A stretch of DNA of 64,000 nucleotides from Streptomyces sp. ISL-36 (GTDB lineage: Bacteria > Actinomycetota > Actinomycetes > Streptomycetales > Streptomycetaceae). This document shows, piece after piece, positions 35,963 through 44,504 of this stretch. The position numbers and the translations under genes were made by a program. The number at the start of each line of letters is the position of its first letter. Position 1 is the first letter of the stretch. The notes below the pieces were generated by a model, which made no database searches, was not told where the DNA came from, and saw only the letters and a program-made list of their open reading frames with translations. The DNA lies in the NCBI RefSeq assembly GCF_018614205.1, contig NZ_JAGGOS010000081.1, positions 1-64,000 on the forward strand, given 5' to 3'.

Positions 35963-36183
35963 CGGACACCCCGTAGATAGGGGGAACACGCTTTCGTGTC
36001 CCCTCCGGCCTCACTCTCCGAGGACTTGGCCTGTCCACGCATCGGGGAAAGTACGTACGTATGGTGTTTGGCTGAATTCACGCGCTCTTTGGCGGCGTGA
36101 TCCCAAGCCGCCGTCCGTGCCGGCATCCTGCCCTCTGCCAGCGGATTTGGCGGGGCTTTGGCGGCATCGCGGAAGCTCAGGGG
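35963..36183. promoter_or_regulatory. SARP upstream region with TTTGGCGG direct repeats
   Basis: TTTGGCGG occurs at 36088-36095, 36146-36153 and 36157-36164. The last two are exactly 11 bp apart, the spacing SARP proteins use. A palindromic tacgtacgta lies near 36053-36062. The region separates the SARP gene from a small plus-strand gene, so it may mediate autoregulation. Confidence 0.5.
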
Positions 36184-36387
36184 ATGCCGCCGTACCTCTT
36201 GCGCTCGCTGAGAGCCCTGGGGGAGTGGATCACCGCCGCAGGCCTGATGTGGCTTCCCCCGCCCCTACCCGCCCCGCCCTGCCTCGCGGAGCCGCCCCCC
36301 GGCCACCCGGAACGCCTCGGCCCGCCCGGCGCACCCCTGACCGCCCTCGAACGCAGTCTCCGCGAGGACCTCCCGGGCTGGCCGTGA
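36184..36387 (+). CDS. Small Pro-rich protein (resembles the DUF6059 family)
   Basis: 67 aa from the ATG at 36184; the frame extends upstream to a GTG at 36097. The pattern of one amphipathic N-terminal helix, a Pro-rich middle and PPPGHPERL followed by PLTALERSLREDL resembles small Streptomyces proteins I remember as DUF6059, often found near antibiotic regulators. Function is unknown. The ribosome site is weak (agggg just before the ATG), so the start is uncertain. It diverges from the SARP gene. Confidence 0.55.
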   Translation: MPPYLLRSLRALGEWITAAGLMWLPPPLPAPPCLAEPPPGHPERLGPPGAPLTALERSLREDLPGWP

Positions 36388-36397
36388 CCCCGAGCCG

Positions 36398-38845
36398 TCA
36401 GGCGAGCCTGACCACCGCCTTGTGCGTGGCGGCGAGTGTTCCCGGAGTGATCCGCAGCTGGAGCGCGGCGCCCGTCGCCAGCACCTGGACCGTCGGGTCC
36501 TGGGACAGCACCGCCGAGACAGGCCGGTTCCACGTCAGGTCGATCACCGCCCCGTCGCGCAGGGGACCGGAGACGCAGATCGTCGCCGTGGTGCCGGACT
36601 CGCGGATCAGTACGCAGGCGGGGGCGCCGACGGTGACCTCGCCGACCGTGCCGCCGAGCCAGAAGTTGATCCCCGTGAAGCCGAGCGTGGGCACACGGAC
36701 GCCCTGCTGCTCGTTGGCGTTGGCGAGGACGGTGAGCCAGCCGGTGTCGGCGGCGCGTGCGGCCGTCTGCGCCTGGCTCGCGCCCGGCATCAGGACGTAG
36801 GAGTACGCGGCCCAGGTCGGATCGGTGCCGTGGTCGAACCAGAGGGTGAGGTAGCGGCGGGTGACCGGATCGGTCACCGCGCCCTTGTTGATGTCCGACC
36901 ATGCGCCGGTGCGGGCCTGGCGCAGGGCCTTCAGGGAGGCACCGCCACCGGGGAAGACGTAACCCGCGTGTCCGGCGAGATGGGCCCACCGCGCCCCGGC
37001 GAGGGTGGCGCTCCAGCCGAGCGTGGCGGGCTGGACCGTGCCGTCGACGGTGAAGGCGTGGCTGCCGGTCTCACCGAGGTTGCGGTTCTCCACGACCGAT
37101 TCGACACCGGTGCCGTCGCGGCCGTGGATTCCGGCGCCGAGGCAGACGACCGCGTCGTCCAGGAAGAACCAGGACTTCTTGGCCAGGAGCGTGGAGGACA
37201 GTCCCTTGAGGTACTGCCCCACGGCCGCGTACGTGCCGTCCGTCGTCCCGCCGACCCAGCGCACGTCGGGCCGGGCCGCGCCCCAGGTGCCGCCTTCACC
37301 GTCGGCGAGCGGCTTGCGGGAGGCGGTGGTGCCGGGCAGCCGGTAGGGGTCGACCGTCGGCCAGAAGTTGTCGCTGTACTGCCCGTTGGCGAAGTCGTCG
37401 CCCCACCAGGAGAGCATGCCGGAGCCGCTGTGCCAGGCGCGCAGGTTCTCGCCGTTGCCGTTCTCGTAGTACGTGATCCGGTTCGACGCCATGGAGAGCG
37501 AGGCCGCCCAGCCGGCGCGGCGGTGCACGGCCCGGTCCATGCCGGGGAAGAGACGGTGACCGGACGGCTCGGGACTCGCCGCGGTCGTACCGTCGTCGAC
37601 GGCCTTGAGGCGGGCGAGCGCGGAGACGCCGAGCGCGGGACTGGCGAGCAGCGGGCTGTAGTAGTCGCGGGCGATCCAGCCCTTGACCATGCCGTCCCAG
37701 CGGGCCTTCTCCGCGGTCGACGCGCTCTGCGCGAGCAGCGCGACGCAGGCGATGATCGCGTGGCCGCGCAGGTGGTCGTCCTGACGGACACCTCTGGTGT
37801 CCGTCTTCTGCACCCCGCGGCTGATCGCGCGCCCCGAGACGGCGTCCATGGCGAGGCCGTTGAAGAGGAAGGGCGCGTACGCCTTCTCGACGGAGTCGAA
37901 CACGACCTGCCGGCCGCCGTCCGTGACCTCCCACGCCGAACCCTTGAGCAGTGCGAAGAGGAGGGAGAGACCGCCGAGCATGACGGCGCCGTACGAACCG
38001 GCGTAGGGGACGTAGGTGTGCTGGATGAAGCTTCCGTCGGCGTAGAGCCCGTCGCCGGACGTGACGTACGGGAAGACCGGCGAGAGCGCGTCGCGGGCGA
38101 GGGCCAGCTTCGCGGCGGACTTGCCGATGACACCGCGCAGCGCGAGCACCCGGCACAGGTCGACCCGGTTGGCTCCGGTCGAGGTGCCGGAGTAGTTCGC
38201 GACCGCGCTGTCCGGCACGAACTGGTCCACGGCGGCGCAGTGTTCGTCGATGCGGGCCGAGCCGAGGTGGTCGTAGAGCAGCACGTCGATGTCGAGCAGG
38301 GCCTGCGGGATGCCGATCTGCCAGCTGTACCAGTTGCCGTAGCGGGCCTGGCCGGCGTGGTAGGCCTGATCGTGGAGATGGTCGAGACCGGCGAGGATGT
38401 CCGCGCGCAGACCGGTGTCTCCGGTGAGACCGGTGCCGGGCTGGGAGTACGCCTCGGCGAGGGTGCGCAGCCGGTTGTAGCTGGTGTTGAGGTTGCCGGA
38501 GTACGTGTACGACTCGGCATCCGTGTCCGGCTCGGGGTCGGCGTAGGGCAGGTCCGGCCAGAGGGAGCCGCCGGCCGGGGCCATGGAGGAGCGCAGATCG
38601 CGGGCGGTGGCACCGAGCGAGGCGAGTTTCGAGGCGAAGGGCTCGGCGGCCGGAGCGAAGCCTGTCCCGAGGAGCAGGTCCCGCCACTTCAGGCGCAGCG
38701 CGTCGTAGGCGTCGGCGGCGTGGGCGGGTGTCGCGGCGGCGGGCAGCACGACGGGCACGAGGGCGGCGGCGCCCAGCGCCGCGCGCAGCAGGGCGCGTCG
38801 GGACAGCAGGGAAGCGGGGACGGAGGAGAGCAGGGGGGAGTGCAT
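36398..38845 (-). CDS. Secreted polysaccharide lyase family 8 (hyaluronate/chondroitin/xanthan lyase type)
   Basis: 815 aa. A twin-arginine signal (SRRALLRAALGAAALV, cleavage near AHA-A at about 44) is followed by an alpha/alpha toroid and C-terminal beta-sandwiches. The catalytic trio is Asn226 (GANRVD), His276 (SFIQHTY) and Tyr285 (YAGSYG); the 50- and 9-residue spacings match known PL8 enzymes. It cleaves uronic-acid polysaccharides by beta-elimination outside the cell. AGGAGG lies eleven bases before the ATG at 38845. The polymer (hyaluronan, chondroitin or xanthan) cannot be told from the motifs. It marks the end of the polyketide cluster. Confidence 0.93.
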   Translation of the reverse strand: MHSPLLSSVPASLLSRRALLRAALGAAALVPVVLPAAATPAHAADAYDALRLKWRDLLLGTGFAPAAEPFASKLASLGATARDLRSSMAPAGGSLWPDLPYADPEPDTDAESYTYSGNLNTSYNRLRTLAEAYSQPGTGLTGDTGLRADILAGLDHLHDQAYHAGQARYGNWYSWQIGIPQALLDIDVLLYDHLGSARIDEHCAAVDQFVPDSAVANYSGTSTGANRVDLCRVLALRGVIGKSAAKLALARDALSPVFPYVTSGDGLYADGSFIQHTYVPYAGSYGAVMLGGLSLLFALLKGSAWEVTDGGRQVVFDSVEKAYAPFLFNGLAMDAVSGRAISRGVQKTDTRGVRQDDHLRGHAIIACVALLAQSASTAEKARWDGMVKGWIARDYYSPLLASPALGVSALARLKAVDDGTTAASPEPSGHRLFPGMDRAVHRRAGWAASLSMASNRITYYENGNGENLRAWHSGSGMLSWWGDDFANGQYSDNFWPTVDPYRLPGTTASRKPLADGEGGTWGAARPDVRWVGGTTDGTYAAVGQYLKGLSSTLLAKKSWFFLDDAVVCLGAGIHGRDGTGVESVVENRNLGETGSHAFTVDGTVQPATLGWSATLAGARWAHLAGHAGYVFPGGGASLKALRQARTGAWSDINKGAVTDPVTRRYLTLWFDHGTDPTWAAYSYVLMPGASQAQTAARAADTGWLTVLANANEQQGVRVPTLGFTGINFWLGGTVGEVTVGAPACVLIRESGTTATICVSGPLRDGAVIDLTWNRPVSAVLSQDPTVQVLATGAALQLRITPGTLAATHKAVVRLA

Positions 38846-39062
38846 GGCGGAGCAGACCTCCTGGGGGATGAGCGCCTGGCGGCGGGCGCTGTGGCGGACA
38901 GCATGCCCCGGACAGAAAGCGATTGCTACCCCCGGGGAGCGAGGCACGCCGGGAGCCGTACGTTCGCCTAACGGGGCCCGGACGGGCGAATGGGGGCCGA
39001 ACCGCCGGGCGGGGGGCGGTGTCGTCACGAGGCCCTCCGCCGGTGCCCGTGAGTATCGGGGG
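38846..39062. other. Divergent intergenic region (217 bp), no recognised gene
   Basis: Lies between the divergent PL8 lyase and DMT transporter genes and should hold both promoters. The segment around 38910-38935 (gaaagcgattgctacccc) is the least GC-rich part. No clear operator or terminator was seen. Confidence 0.5.
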
Positions 39063-39917
39063 ATGAGTGTCGTCCTGCCGGTCCTGTTCTCGTTCTTCGC
39101 CGCGTTCAGCAACGCGCTGGCCACCGTGCTGCAACGCCGCGCCGCGCTGACCGTCCGTCGGTCGGACTCGTTCCGCCCCGGCCTGATCCTCGATCTGCTG
39201 CGGCGCCCGCTCTGGCTGGCCGGCATCCTCGCGGTGGTCGCCGCGGGGGCCGGGCAGGCAGCGGCCCTGGCGACCGGGCCGCTGACGCTCGTCCAGCCGC
39301 TGTTCGTGCTCGAACTGCCGCTCGCCCTGCTGATCGCCTCGCTGTGGGCGCGGGAACGGCTGCCCGCCCGTCTCTGGCTCGCTGTAGCCGGGGTGGTCGC
39401 GGGGATCGGGGTGGCTCTTGTGGCCGCCTCGCCGGCCGGGAACCGTACACAGGTGCCGCTCGACCGTTGGGTTCCGGCGCTCGTGGCCTGCGGCGTGGGC
39501 GTCGTGGCGCTGGCGGCGGCCGGACTGGGGAAACCACCCGGACGTGCCCGCGCCGGCTGTCTCGGGGCCGCGACGGCCATCTGTTACGCGCTCACCGCGG
39601 CGCTGATGAAGGTGTCCATGCACATCCTGGACGTGGGCGGCCTGGTCGCCTTTCTGACGACCTGGCAGACGTACGCCTTCGGCGCGACGGGGATCGCGGC
39701 TCTCCTTCTGCTCGAACACGCCATGCAGGGCGGACCGCTGGTCGCCTCGCAGCCGGCGCTGACCCTGGGGGACGCGGCGGTGAGTCTCCTGCTGGGCATC
39801 CTGCTGTACGAGGAACACGTGCGGGCGGGGTGGTGGCTGCTGCCGCAGCTGGTGGGGGTCGTCCTGATCGTCCTCGGGGTGTTCGCGCTGGCGCGCAGCG
39901 GGGTCGGCACGGCGTAG
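39063..39917 (+). CDS. DMT-superfamily membrane transporter (EamA/NIPA-like)
   Basis: 284 aa, about nine or ten hydrophobic helices in two related halves. TLVQPLFVLELPLALLIASLW in the first half and the later QPALTLGDAAVSLLLGILLYEE fit the drug/metabolite transporter superfamily, with some likeness to magnesium-transporter (NIPA) types. The ATG at 39063 has only a cgggg upstream. Substrate unknown. Confidence 0.8.
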   Translation: MSVVLPVLFSFFAAFSNALATVLQRRAALTVRRSDSFRPGLILDLLRRPLWLAGILAVVAAGAGQAAALATGPLTLVQPLFVLELPLALLIASLWARERLPARLWLAVAGVVAGIGVALVAASPAGNRTQVPLDRWVPALVACGVGVVALAAAGLGKPPGRARAGCLGAATAICYALTAALMKVSMHILDVGGLVAFLTTWQTYAFGATGIAALLLLEHAMQGGPLVASQPALTLGDAAVSLLLGILLYEEHVRAGWWLLPQLVGVVLIVLGVFALARSGVGTA

Positions 39918-40027
39918 CGACGACTGCTCCGGCCGAGGACGCGAGCGTCCCGGACGACTCGCCCGGGACGGGGGCGTCGAAGGTCCGCCGGGCCGGCGGA
40001 CACGACAATCGAGACACCCAAGACGAT

Positions 40028-40107
40028 CGAGACGCGACCTCCCCGAGACGCGACCTCCTCCCCGAGACGCGACCTCCTCCCCGAGACACGACCTCCCCGA
40101 GACACGG
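40028..40107. repeat. Tandem repeats of ccgagacgcgacctcc type
   Basis: Five contiguous units of 15-18 bp (cgagacgcgacctcc with optional tcc additions) fill the leader of the cupin gene, ending about ten bases before its ATG. Each contains ctcc; the variable length suggests slippage. Confidence 0.8.
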
Positions 40108-40116
40108 AGATACGCC

Positions 40117-40530
40117 ATGGAGATCCTGGAACCGCAGCCGACCACGAAGGCTCCCGCCGACTGGTTCACCGGCGATGTCTGGTTCGACGTCATCTACGCC
40201 GGCCGTGAGCCGTCCCGCATGCGCGCCAACATGGTCCGCTTCGCACCCTGCGCCCGCACCCACTGGCACTCGCACGCTCTCGGGCAGACGCTGCACATCG
40301 TCTCCGGCACCGCCCTCATCGGCACCCGGGACGGCAGGATCATCGAGGCCTTCCCCGGCGACACGATCCACACGCCGCCGGGCGAGGAGCACTGGCACGG
40401 CGCCACCCCGGACCGGTTCATGGCGCACCTCGCGTTGTGGGAGGGCATCGGCGAGGGCATCCCGGAGACCACCTGGCTCGAGGAGGTCGGCGACGACGTA
40501 TACACCGGCCCACGTATCAGCGCCAGCTGA
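40117..40530 (+). CDS. Small single-domain cupin protein
   Basis: 137 aa. Metal-binding cupin motif 1 is THWHSHALGQTLHIVSGTA and motif 2 GDTIHTPPGEEHWHG. The length and motifs resemble cupins annotated as carboxymuconolactone-decarboxylase-linked or mandelonitrile-lyase-like. The reaction cannot be inferred. The ATG at 40117 lies downstream of the tandem-repeat leader; cgagacacggagatacgcc gives a GGAG ribosome site. Confidence 0.88.
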   Translation: MEILEPQPTTKAPADWFTGDVWFDVIYAGREPSRMRANMVRFAPCARTHWHSHALGQTLHIVSGTALIGTRDGRIIEAFPGDTIHTPPGEEHWHGATPDRFMAHLALWEGIGEGIPETTWLEEVGDDVYTGPRISAS

Positions 40531-40577
40531 AGCGCAGGGGAATAGGCCCCCGGCACCCGTCGTTCTCGCTGCTGAAG

Positions 40578-40610
40578 CGGTCACCGTCGATGCCCCCATG
40601 CCGGTGACCG
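40578..40610. terminator. Inverted repeat between cupin and sortase genes
   Basis: CGGTCACC and GGTGACCG (8 bp) flank a 17-base loop. It may terminate the cupin transcript; its place 28 bases before the sortase ATG also allows an operator. Confidence 0.45.
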
Positions 40611-40638
40611 AGAGCTCCGAGCAGCCCTCCGGAAAGCC

Positions 40639-41397
40639 ATGCCCAGTGCCCGAAGCGTTCGCAGCGCGCTAGCCGCCCTCGGCGTGCTGACCGTGCTCGT
40701 CGGCTGTTCCGCCGTGACCGGCGGCCCCGGTACCGCCGAAGTGTCCACCGCCGTCGTCGGCTCGGCCTCCGCGTCCCTGTCCGAGGCGCCCTCGCCGACG
40801 CCGCTCCCGTCCTCGCCGACGCCGCTCCCACCCTCGGCCGCACCCCCGGCCGCCGCCCCGGCCCCGGATCCGGAACCGAGCAAGCGGCGCCTGACCGCGG
40901 AGGTGGCCATACCGTCGATCGACCTCACCGACCTGCGGGTCGTGCCGTACGAGGGAACGACCGACGACCGGGCAGGCACCCGGATACAGGACCGGGGCGT
41001 GGCCGCCAGCCCCTACGGAGAGCGGGGCGGAGTCGGCCCGGGCGAGATCGGCAACTACCTGGTGACCGCCCACCGGCTCTCCGCCGGCGGCCCCCTGCGC
41101 GACCTCCCCTCCGTGGACGTGGGCGACTCCGTCTTCGTCACGGCGGGGGACACCGTTTACGAGTACAAGATCGTCGAGACGCGGACGACCTCCTTCCGCT
41201 CCGCCCGCTCCCTCGCGGAGCAGCGGGCCGCGGTTCCGGGCGAACCGGGCGAGAAGCCCACCCGGGCCATGATCACCCTCTCCACCTGCGCGACGCCCGA
41301 GGACGACGCCGCGGGGAACTTCTGGCGCGACGCCCAGGGCAACCCCGAGCACCGCATCGACAAGATAGGCGTCCTGTCCGCGACCCGACCGTCGTAG
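40639..41397 (+). CDS. Class E-like sortase with lipobox
   Basis: 252 aa. The sortase core is residues 85-250 with catalytic His144 (VTAHRL), Cys216 (TLSTCATPE) and Arg238 (EHRID). The N-terminus has a signal sequence ending LVGC (Cys23) instead of the usual membrane helix, then a Pro/Ser/Ala-rich linker to residue 80. It thus looks like a lipoprotein-anchored transpeptidase. Streptomyces class E sortases attach LAXTG proteins to peptidoglycan; no such substrate is encoded here. The ribosome site is weak (ggaaag). Confidence 0.85.
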   Translation: MPSARSVRSALAALGVLTVLVGCSAVTGGPGTAEVSTAVVGSASASLSEAPSPTPLPSSPTPLPPSAAPPAAAPAPDPEPSKRRLTAEVAIPSIDLTDLRVVPYEGTTDDRAGTRIQDRGVAASPYGERGGVGPGEIGNYLVTAHRLSAGGPLRDLPSVDVGDSVFVTAGDTVYEYKIVETRTTSFRSARSLAEQRAAVPGEPGEKPTRAMITLSTCATPEDDAAGNFWRDAQGNPEHRIDKIGVLSATRPS

Positions 41398-41400
41398 GCC

Positions 41401-42168
41401 GCGCGCACAAGCGGGGAGCAGTTGGCCGGCGGCGAAGTTTCGCAGCACGACGTCCAGCGGGGTTCCGTCCAGGGTCAGCTTGCCATCGGACCGGGCGCGT
41501 ACCTGGCCCACCTCGCCGATCCTCAGGTCGAGCCCCTGCTCGGCCATCGCCTCCTGGACGGCGCGCATGAGTCGTCCGTACGCGGCGACGGCGCCGTTCC
41601 CCTCGATGAGGCCGATTACCGGCTCCGCGCCGCCGGACAGGACCGGCCGGGCCCTGTCGCGCAGGACGGCCGCCATCCGGGCCGCGATGTCGACGTGGGC
41701 GAGGCCGTGCTTCCCGGCGAAGTCGGCGAAGGCCGGCGTCCGGAGCAGTGTCCGGTTGAAGACGGCCATCTTGGTGCCGCCCACCTCGCTGCCGAGGTTG
41801 AACTCCAGGAGCTTGTACGACGTGTCGTCGTGGTAGACGTCCGCGCGGCCCAGCTTGTCCGGGCGGCCCGAGCCGGCTCGGCGGAGCAGGGCCGCGTGGC
41901 GCGGATCGAGCCCGATCTCCGCCGCGTACCGCTCCATGTCACCGTCGAAGAGTCGCTGCGGAAGGGAGACGAGGAGATCGAAGAACCCCTCCAAGTCCTG
42001 GGCCAAGGCGTCGAGTTCCGGGCCGTACGCGAACCAGGGGCGGGGCAGCAGATGGGAGCGCCAGGCCTCGGCGAAGGCCGGAGGGAACTCGGCCCGCGCG
42101 ACCGCGTCGCCCGGCCCGCCGTCCCCGCGCAGGCACTCGTCCACGTACATCCGGCTCAGCTCGCTCAT
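41401..42168 (-). pseudogene. Truncated ATP-grasp-like gene (N-terminal remnant)
   Basis: From the ATG at 42168 about 250 residues look like a real protein (ELSRMYVDECL, then YHDDTSYKLLEFNLGSEVGGTKM and PVIGLIEGNG), similar to what I remember of glutathionylspermidine-synthase-like/circularly permuted ATP-grasp proteins. After VVLRNFAAGQLL the resemblance stops, and the frame has no stop until 40669, running antisense through the whole sortase gene. The expected C-terminal ATP-binding half is absent, so a deletion probably fused this stump to the sortase 3' end. A read-through protein of about 499 aa remains formally possible. Confidence 0.6.
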
Positions 42169-42464
42169 CTGCCTCGGCTCGATTCGGTGAAGGAGTCGCG
42201 TACGGAGGTCAGTCGACCACGCGTGGGCGCCCCCTCGGGCGGAAACGCCCCTCGCACCGTTCAGCCCGTGCGGGTGGCGGGCTGGCTCGTGCGCGTGGCC
42301 GTGCGGGCGGCGTGCCCGTGTCCCGCCGCCCGGCGCCACGGGGGGTGCCGTCACCCGCTTGCCGCTCCTCCGGTTGCAGCTAATGTCGATATATAGGCCA
42401 CATGTGCACCCTCGCTCCCGCGCCCTCCCGGTGAAGGAAAGGGGCCGCACGGAAGGAGCCTCCG
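42169..42464. promoter_or_regulatory. Promoter region of the xylose-type ABC operon
   Basis: 296 bp between divergent genes. TTGCCG at 42359-42364 and TAATGT at 42381-42386 are 16 bp apart and could form a promoter toward the binding-protein gene; a TATATA tract follows at 42390-42395. The segment 42375-42395 is strikingly AT-rich for this genome. No other gene is seen. Confidence 0.4.
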
Positions 42465-43556
42465 ATGACCCGTACATTGCGGGGCGCGATCGCCCTCGCC
42501 GGAGCCGTAGCCCTCTCCCTGGGAGCGGTGGCGACCAGCGGCGCTGCGGACCCGGGCGCGGACAGCGCGGCACAGGGCGAGGTGAAGATCGGTCTGCTGC
42601 TGCCGGAGAGCAAGACCACGCGGTACGAGAAGTTCGACCGGCCCTACATCGAGGCCAAGATCAAGCAACTGGCGCCCGGGGCGCAGATCGACTACTACAA
42701 CGCCGCCGAGAGCGCGACCACCCAGCAACAGCAGGTGAACACCGCTCTCACCAAGGGCGACAAGGTGCTCATCCTGGACGCCGTCGACGCCAAGTCGATC
42801 CAGTCCTCCGTGCAGAAGGCCCATGACGCGGGCGTGAAGGTCGTCGCGTACGACCGGCTCGCCCAGGGCCCCGTCGACGCCTACGTCTCGTACGACAACC
42901 GCAAGGTCGGCGAGTTGCAGGGCAAGGCGCTGCTCGACGCGCTCGGTGACAAGGCCAAGAGCGGCCAGATCGTGATGCACAACGGTTCGCCGACCGACCC
43001 GAACGCCGCCGAGTTCAAGGCCGGCGCCCACTCCGTCCTCGACGGCAAGGTGAAGATCGGCAAGGAGTACGACACCCCGAACTGGGACCCGAACAACGCC
43101 AACCAGCAGATGTCCGGCGCCATCAGCGCGCTCGGCAAGGAGAACATCGTCGGTGTCTACTCGGCCAACGACGGGCTGGCCGCCGGCATCGCCACCGCCC
43201 TCAAGGCGGCCGGCATCAACGTGCCGCTGACCGGCCAGGACGCCCAGCTCGACGCGATCCAGCGGATCCTCCTCGGTACCCAGACGATCACGGTCGAGAA
43301 GCCCTACAAGCCGGAGGCCGAAGCCGCCGCGACGATGGCGGTCGATCTGGCGGAGGGCAAGCAACTGCCCGAATCCCTGACGCCCACCACCGTCACCAGC
43401 GGCAGCGGCCAGAAGGTCCCCGCCACGCTGCTGACACCGGTCGTGGTCACCAAGGACAACATCAAGGACACGGTCGTCAAGGACGGTCTCTACACCGTCA
43501 AGGAGATCTGCACCCCGACCTACGCCCGGGCCTGCGAGGAGGCCGGTCTGCGGTAG
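42465..43556 (+). CDS. Sugar ABC transporter substrate-binding protein (xylose-type, XylF-like)
   Basis: 363 aa. A signal peptide is followed by a periplasmic-binding-protein-1 fold: KIGLLLPESKTTRYEKFDRPY, VVAYDRLAQG and TGQDAQLDAIQRIL match the xylose/D-sugar family. There is no Cys after the hydrophobic stretch (GAVATSGAADPG), so no lipobox, unusual for a Gram-positive binding protein. GAAGGAG precedes the ATG. Ligand is probably a pentose or related monosaccharide. Confidence 0.92.
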   Translation: MTRTLRGAIALAGAVALSLGAVATSGAADPGADSAAQGEVKIGLLLPESKTTRYEKFDRPYIEAKIKQLAPGAQIDYYNAAESATTQQQQVNTALTKGDKVLILDAVDAKSIQSSVQKAHDAGVKVVAYDRLAQGPVDAYVSYDNRKVGELQGKALLDALGDKAKSGQIVMHNGSPTDPNAAEFKAGAHSVLDGKVKIGKEYDTPNWDPNNANQQMSGAISALGKENIVGVYSANDGLAAGIATALKAAGINVPLTGQDAQLDAIQRILLGTQTITVEKPYKPEAEAAATMAVDLAEGKQLPESLTPTTVTSGSGQKVPATLLTPVVVTKDNIKDTVVKDGLYTVKEICTPTYARACEEAGLR

Positions 43557-43570
43557 CCGCGCTCCGGGCG

Positions 43571-43598
43571 GCCCGGCGGTGAGGCGACGCCGCCGGGC
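43571..43598 (+). terminator. Intercistronic hairpin after the sugar-binding-protein gene
   Basis: GCCCGGCGG and CCGCCGGGC form a perfect 9-bp stem with a 10-base loop, 14 bases past the stop. It would let the binding protein be made in excess over the ATPase and permease. Confidence 0.7.
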
Positions 43599-43603
43599 GA
43601 GGC

Positions 43604-43699
43604 GCCCGGACGAGCGGTTGAGATCCGGGACGTCCGGACGAGATGCCCGGACGAGCGGACGAGATACCGGGACGCCAGGCAAGACGCCCGGACGAGCGG
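43604..43699. repeat. Imperfect 41-bp tandem repeat
   Basis: gcccggacgagcgg starts at 43604, 43645 and 43686, exactly 41 bp apart; the intervening bases are partly conserved (gacgagat, ccgggacg). It fills the leader of the ATPase gene. Confidence 0.8.
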
Positions 43700-43721
43700 G
43701 CGAGCGGAGGAGGCGGTTCCG

Positions 43722-44504
43722 TTGCCGGAAGCACCTGTGCTCACACTGCGGGGGATCTCCAAGCGGTTCGGCGCGGTCCAGGCCCTGTCGGGCTTCGACC
43801 TGGAGGTCCACGCCGGCGAGGTCGTCGCGCTCGTCGGCGACAACGGCGCCGGCAAGTCCACCGCCGTCAAGGCGATCGCCGGGGTGAACCCTCCGGACGA
43901 GGGCGTCATCGAGTGGGAGGGCCGCCGGGTCACCATCAACCGGCCGCACGACGCCCAGAACCTCGGCATCGCCACCGTCTACCAGGACTTGGCGCTGTGC
44001 GACAACCTCGACGTCGTCGGCAACCTCTTCCTCGGCCGCGAACTGCGCCGTTTCGGCGTCCTCGACGAGGTCCGCATGGACCAGCGCTCCCGCGAGCTGC
44101 TCGACACCCTGTCCATCCGCATCCCCAGCGTCCGCATCCCCGTCGCCTCCCTCTCCGGCGGCCAGCGCCAGACGGTGGCGATCGCCCGCTCGCTCATCGG
44201 CGAACCGAGGGTCGTCATCCTGGACGAGCCGACCGCCGCCCTCGGCGTGGAGCAGACCGCCGAAGTCCTCGACCTGGTCGAACGGCTCCGCGACCGCGGC
44301 CTCGGCACCATCCTCATCAGCCACAACATGGTGGACGTGATGGCGGTCGCCGACCGGATCGCGGTCATGCGCCTCGGCCGGAACAACGGCTTCTTCGACA
44401 AGCGCTCCACCACCACCGAGGAGATCATCTCCGCCATCACCGGGGCCACCGACAGCGCCGTCACCCGCCGCCAGGCCCGCAAACGGGAGGAGGGAGAGCG
44501 ATGA
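43722..44504 (+). CDS. Sugar ABC transporter ATPase, single-domain (XylG-like half)
   Basis: 260 aa, one nucleotide-binding domain: GDNGAGKST (Walker A), LSGGQRQTVAIARSL (signature) and VVILDEPTAALG (Walker B). Most ribose/xylose ATPases are fused pairs; this half-size form is common in actinobacteria. TTG at 43722 is taken as start because GGAGGAGG lies eight bases upstream; GTG at 43737 is the alternative. Its stop overlaps the permease ATG. Confidence 0.92.
   Translation: MPEAPVLTLRGISKRFGAVQALSGFDLEVHAGEVVALVGDNGAGKSTAVKAIAGVNPPDEGVIEWEGRRVTINRPHDAQNLGIATVYQDLALCDNLDVVGNLFLGRELRRFGVLDEVRMDQRSRELLDTLSIRIPSVRIPVASLSGGQRQTVAIARSLIGEPRVVILDEPTAALGVEQTAEVLDLVERLRDRGLGTILISHNMVDVMAVADRIAVMRLGRNNGFFDKRSTTTEEIISAITGATDSAVTRRQARKREEGER

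Noticed and set aside
40028..40107. CRISPR array
   Set aside because: Units are contiguous and 15-18 bp long, with no unique spacers and no cas genes; the 41-bp repeat at 43604 fails for the same reason.
40669..41400. Minus-strand continuation of the ATP-grasp-like frame as real coding sequence
   Set aside because: It is exactly antisense to the sortase, whose catalytic motifs are intact, and shows no family resemblance.
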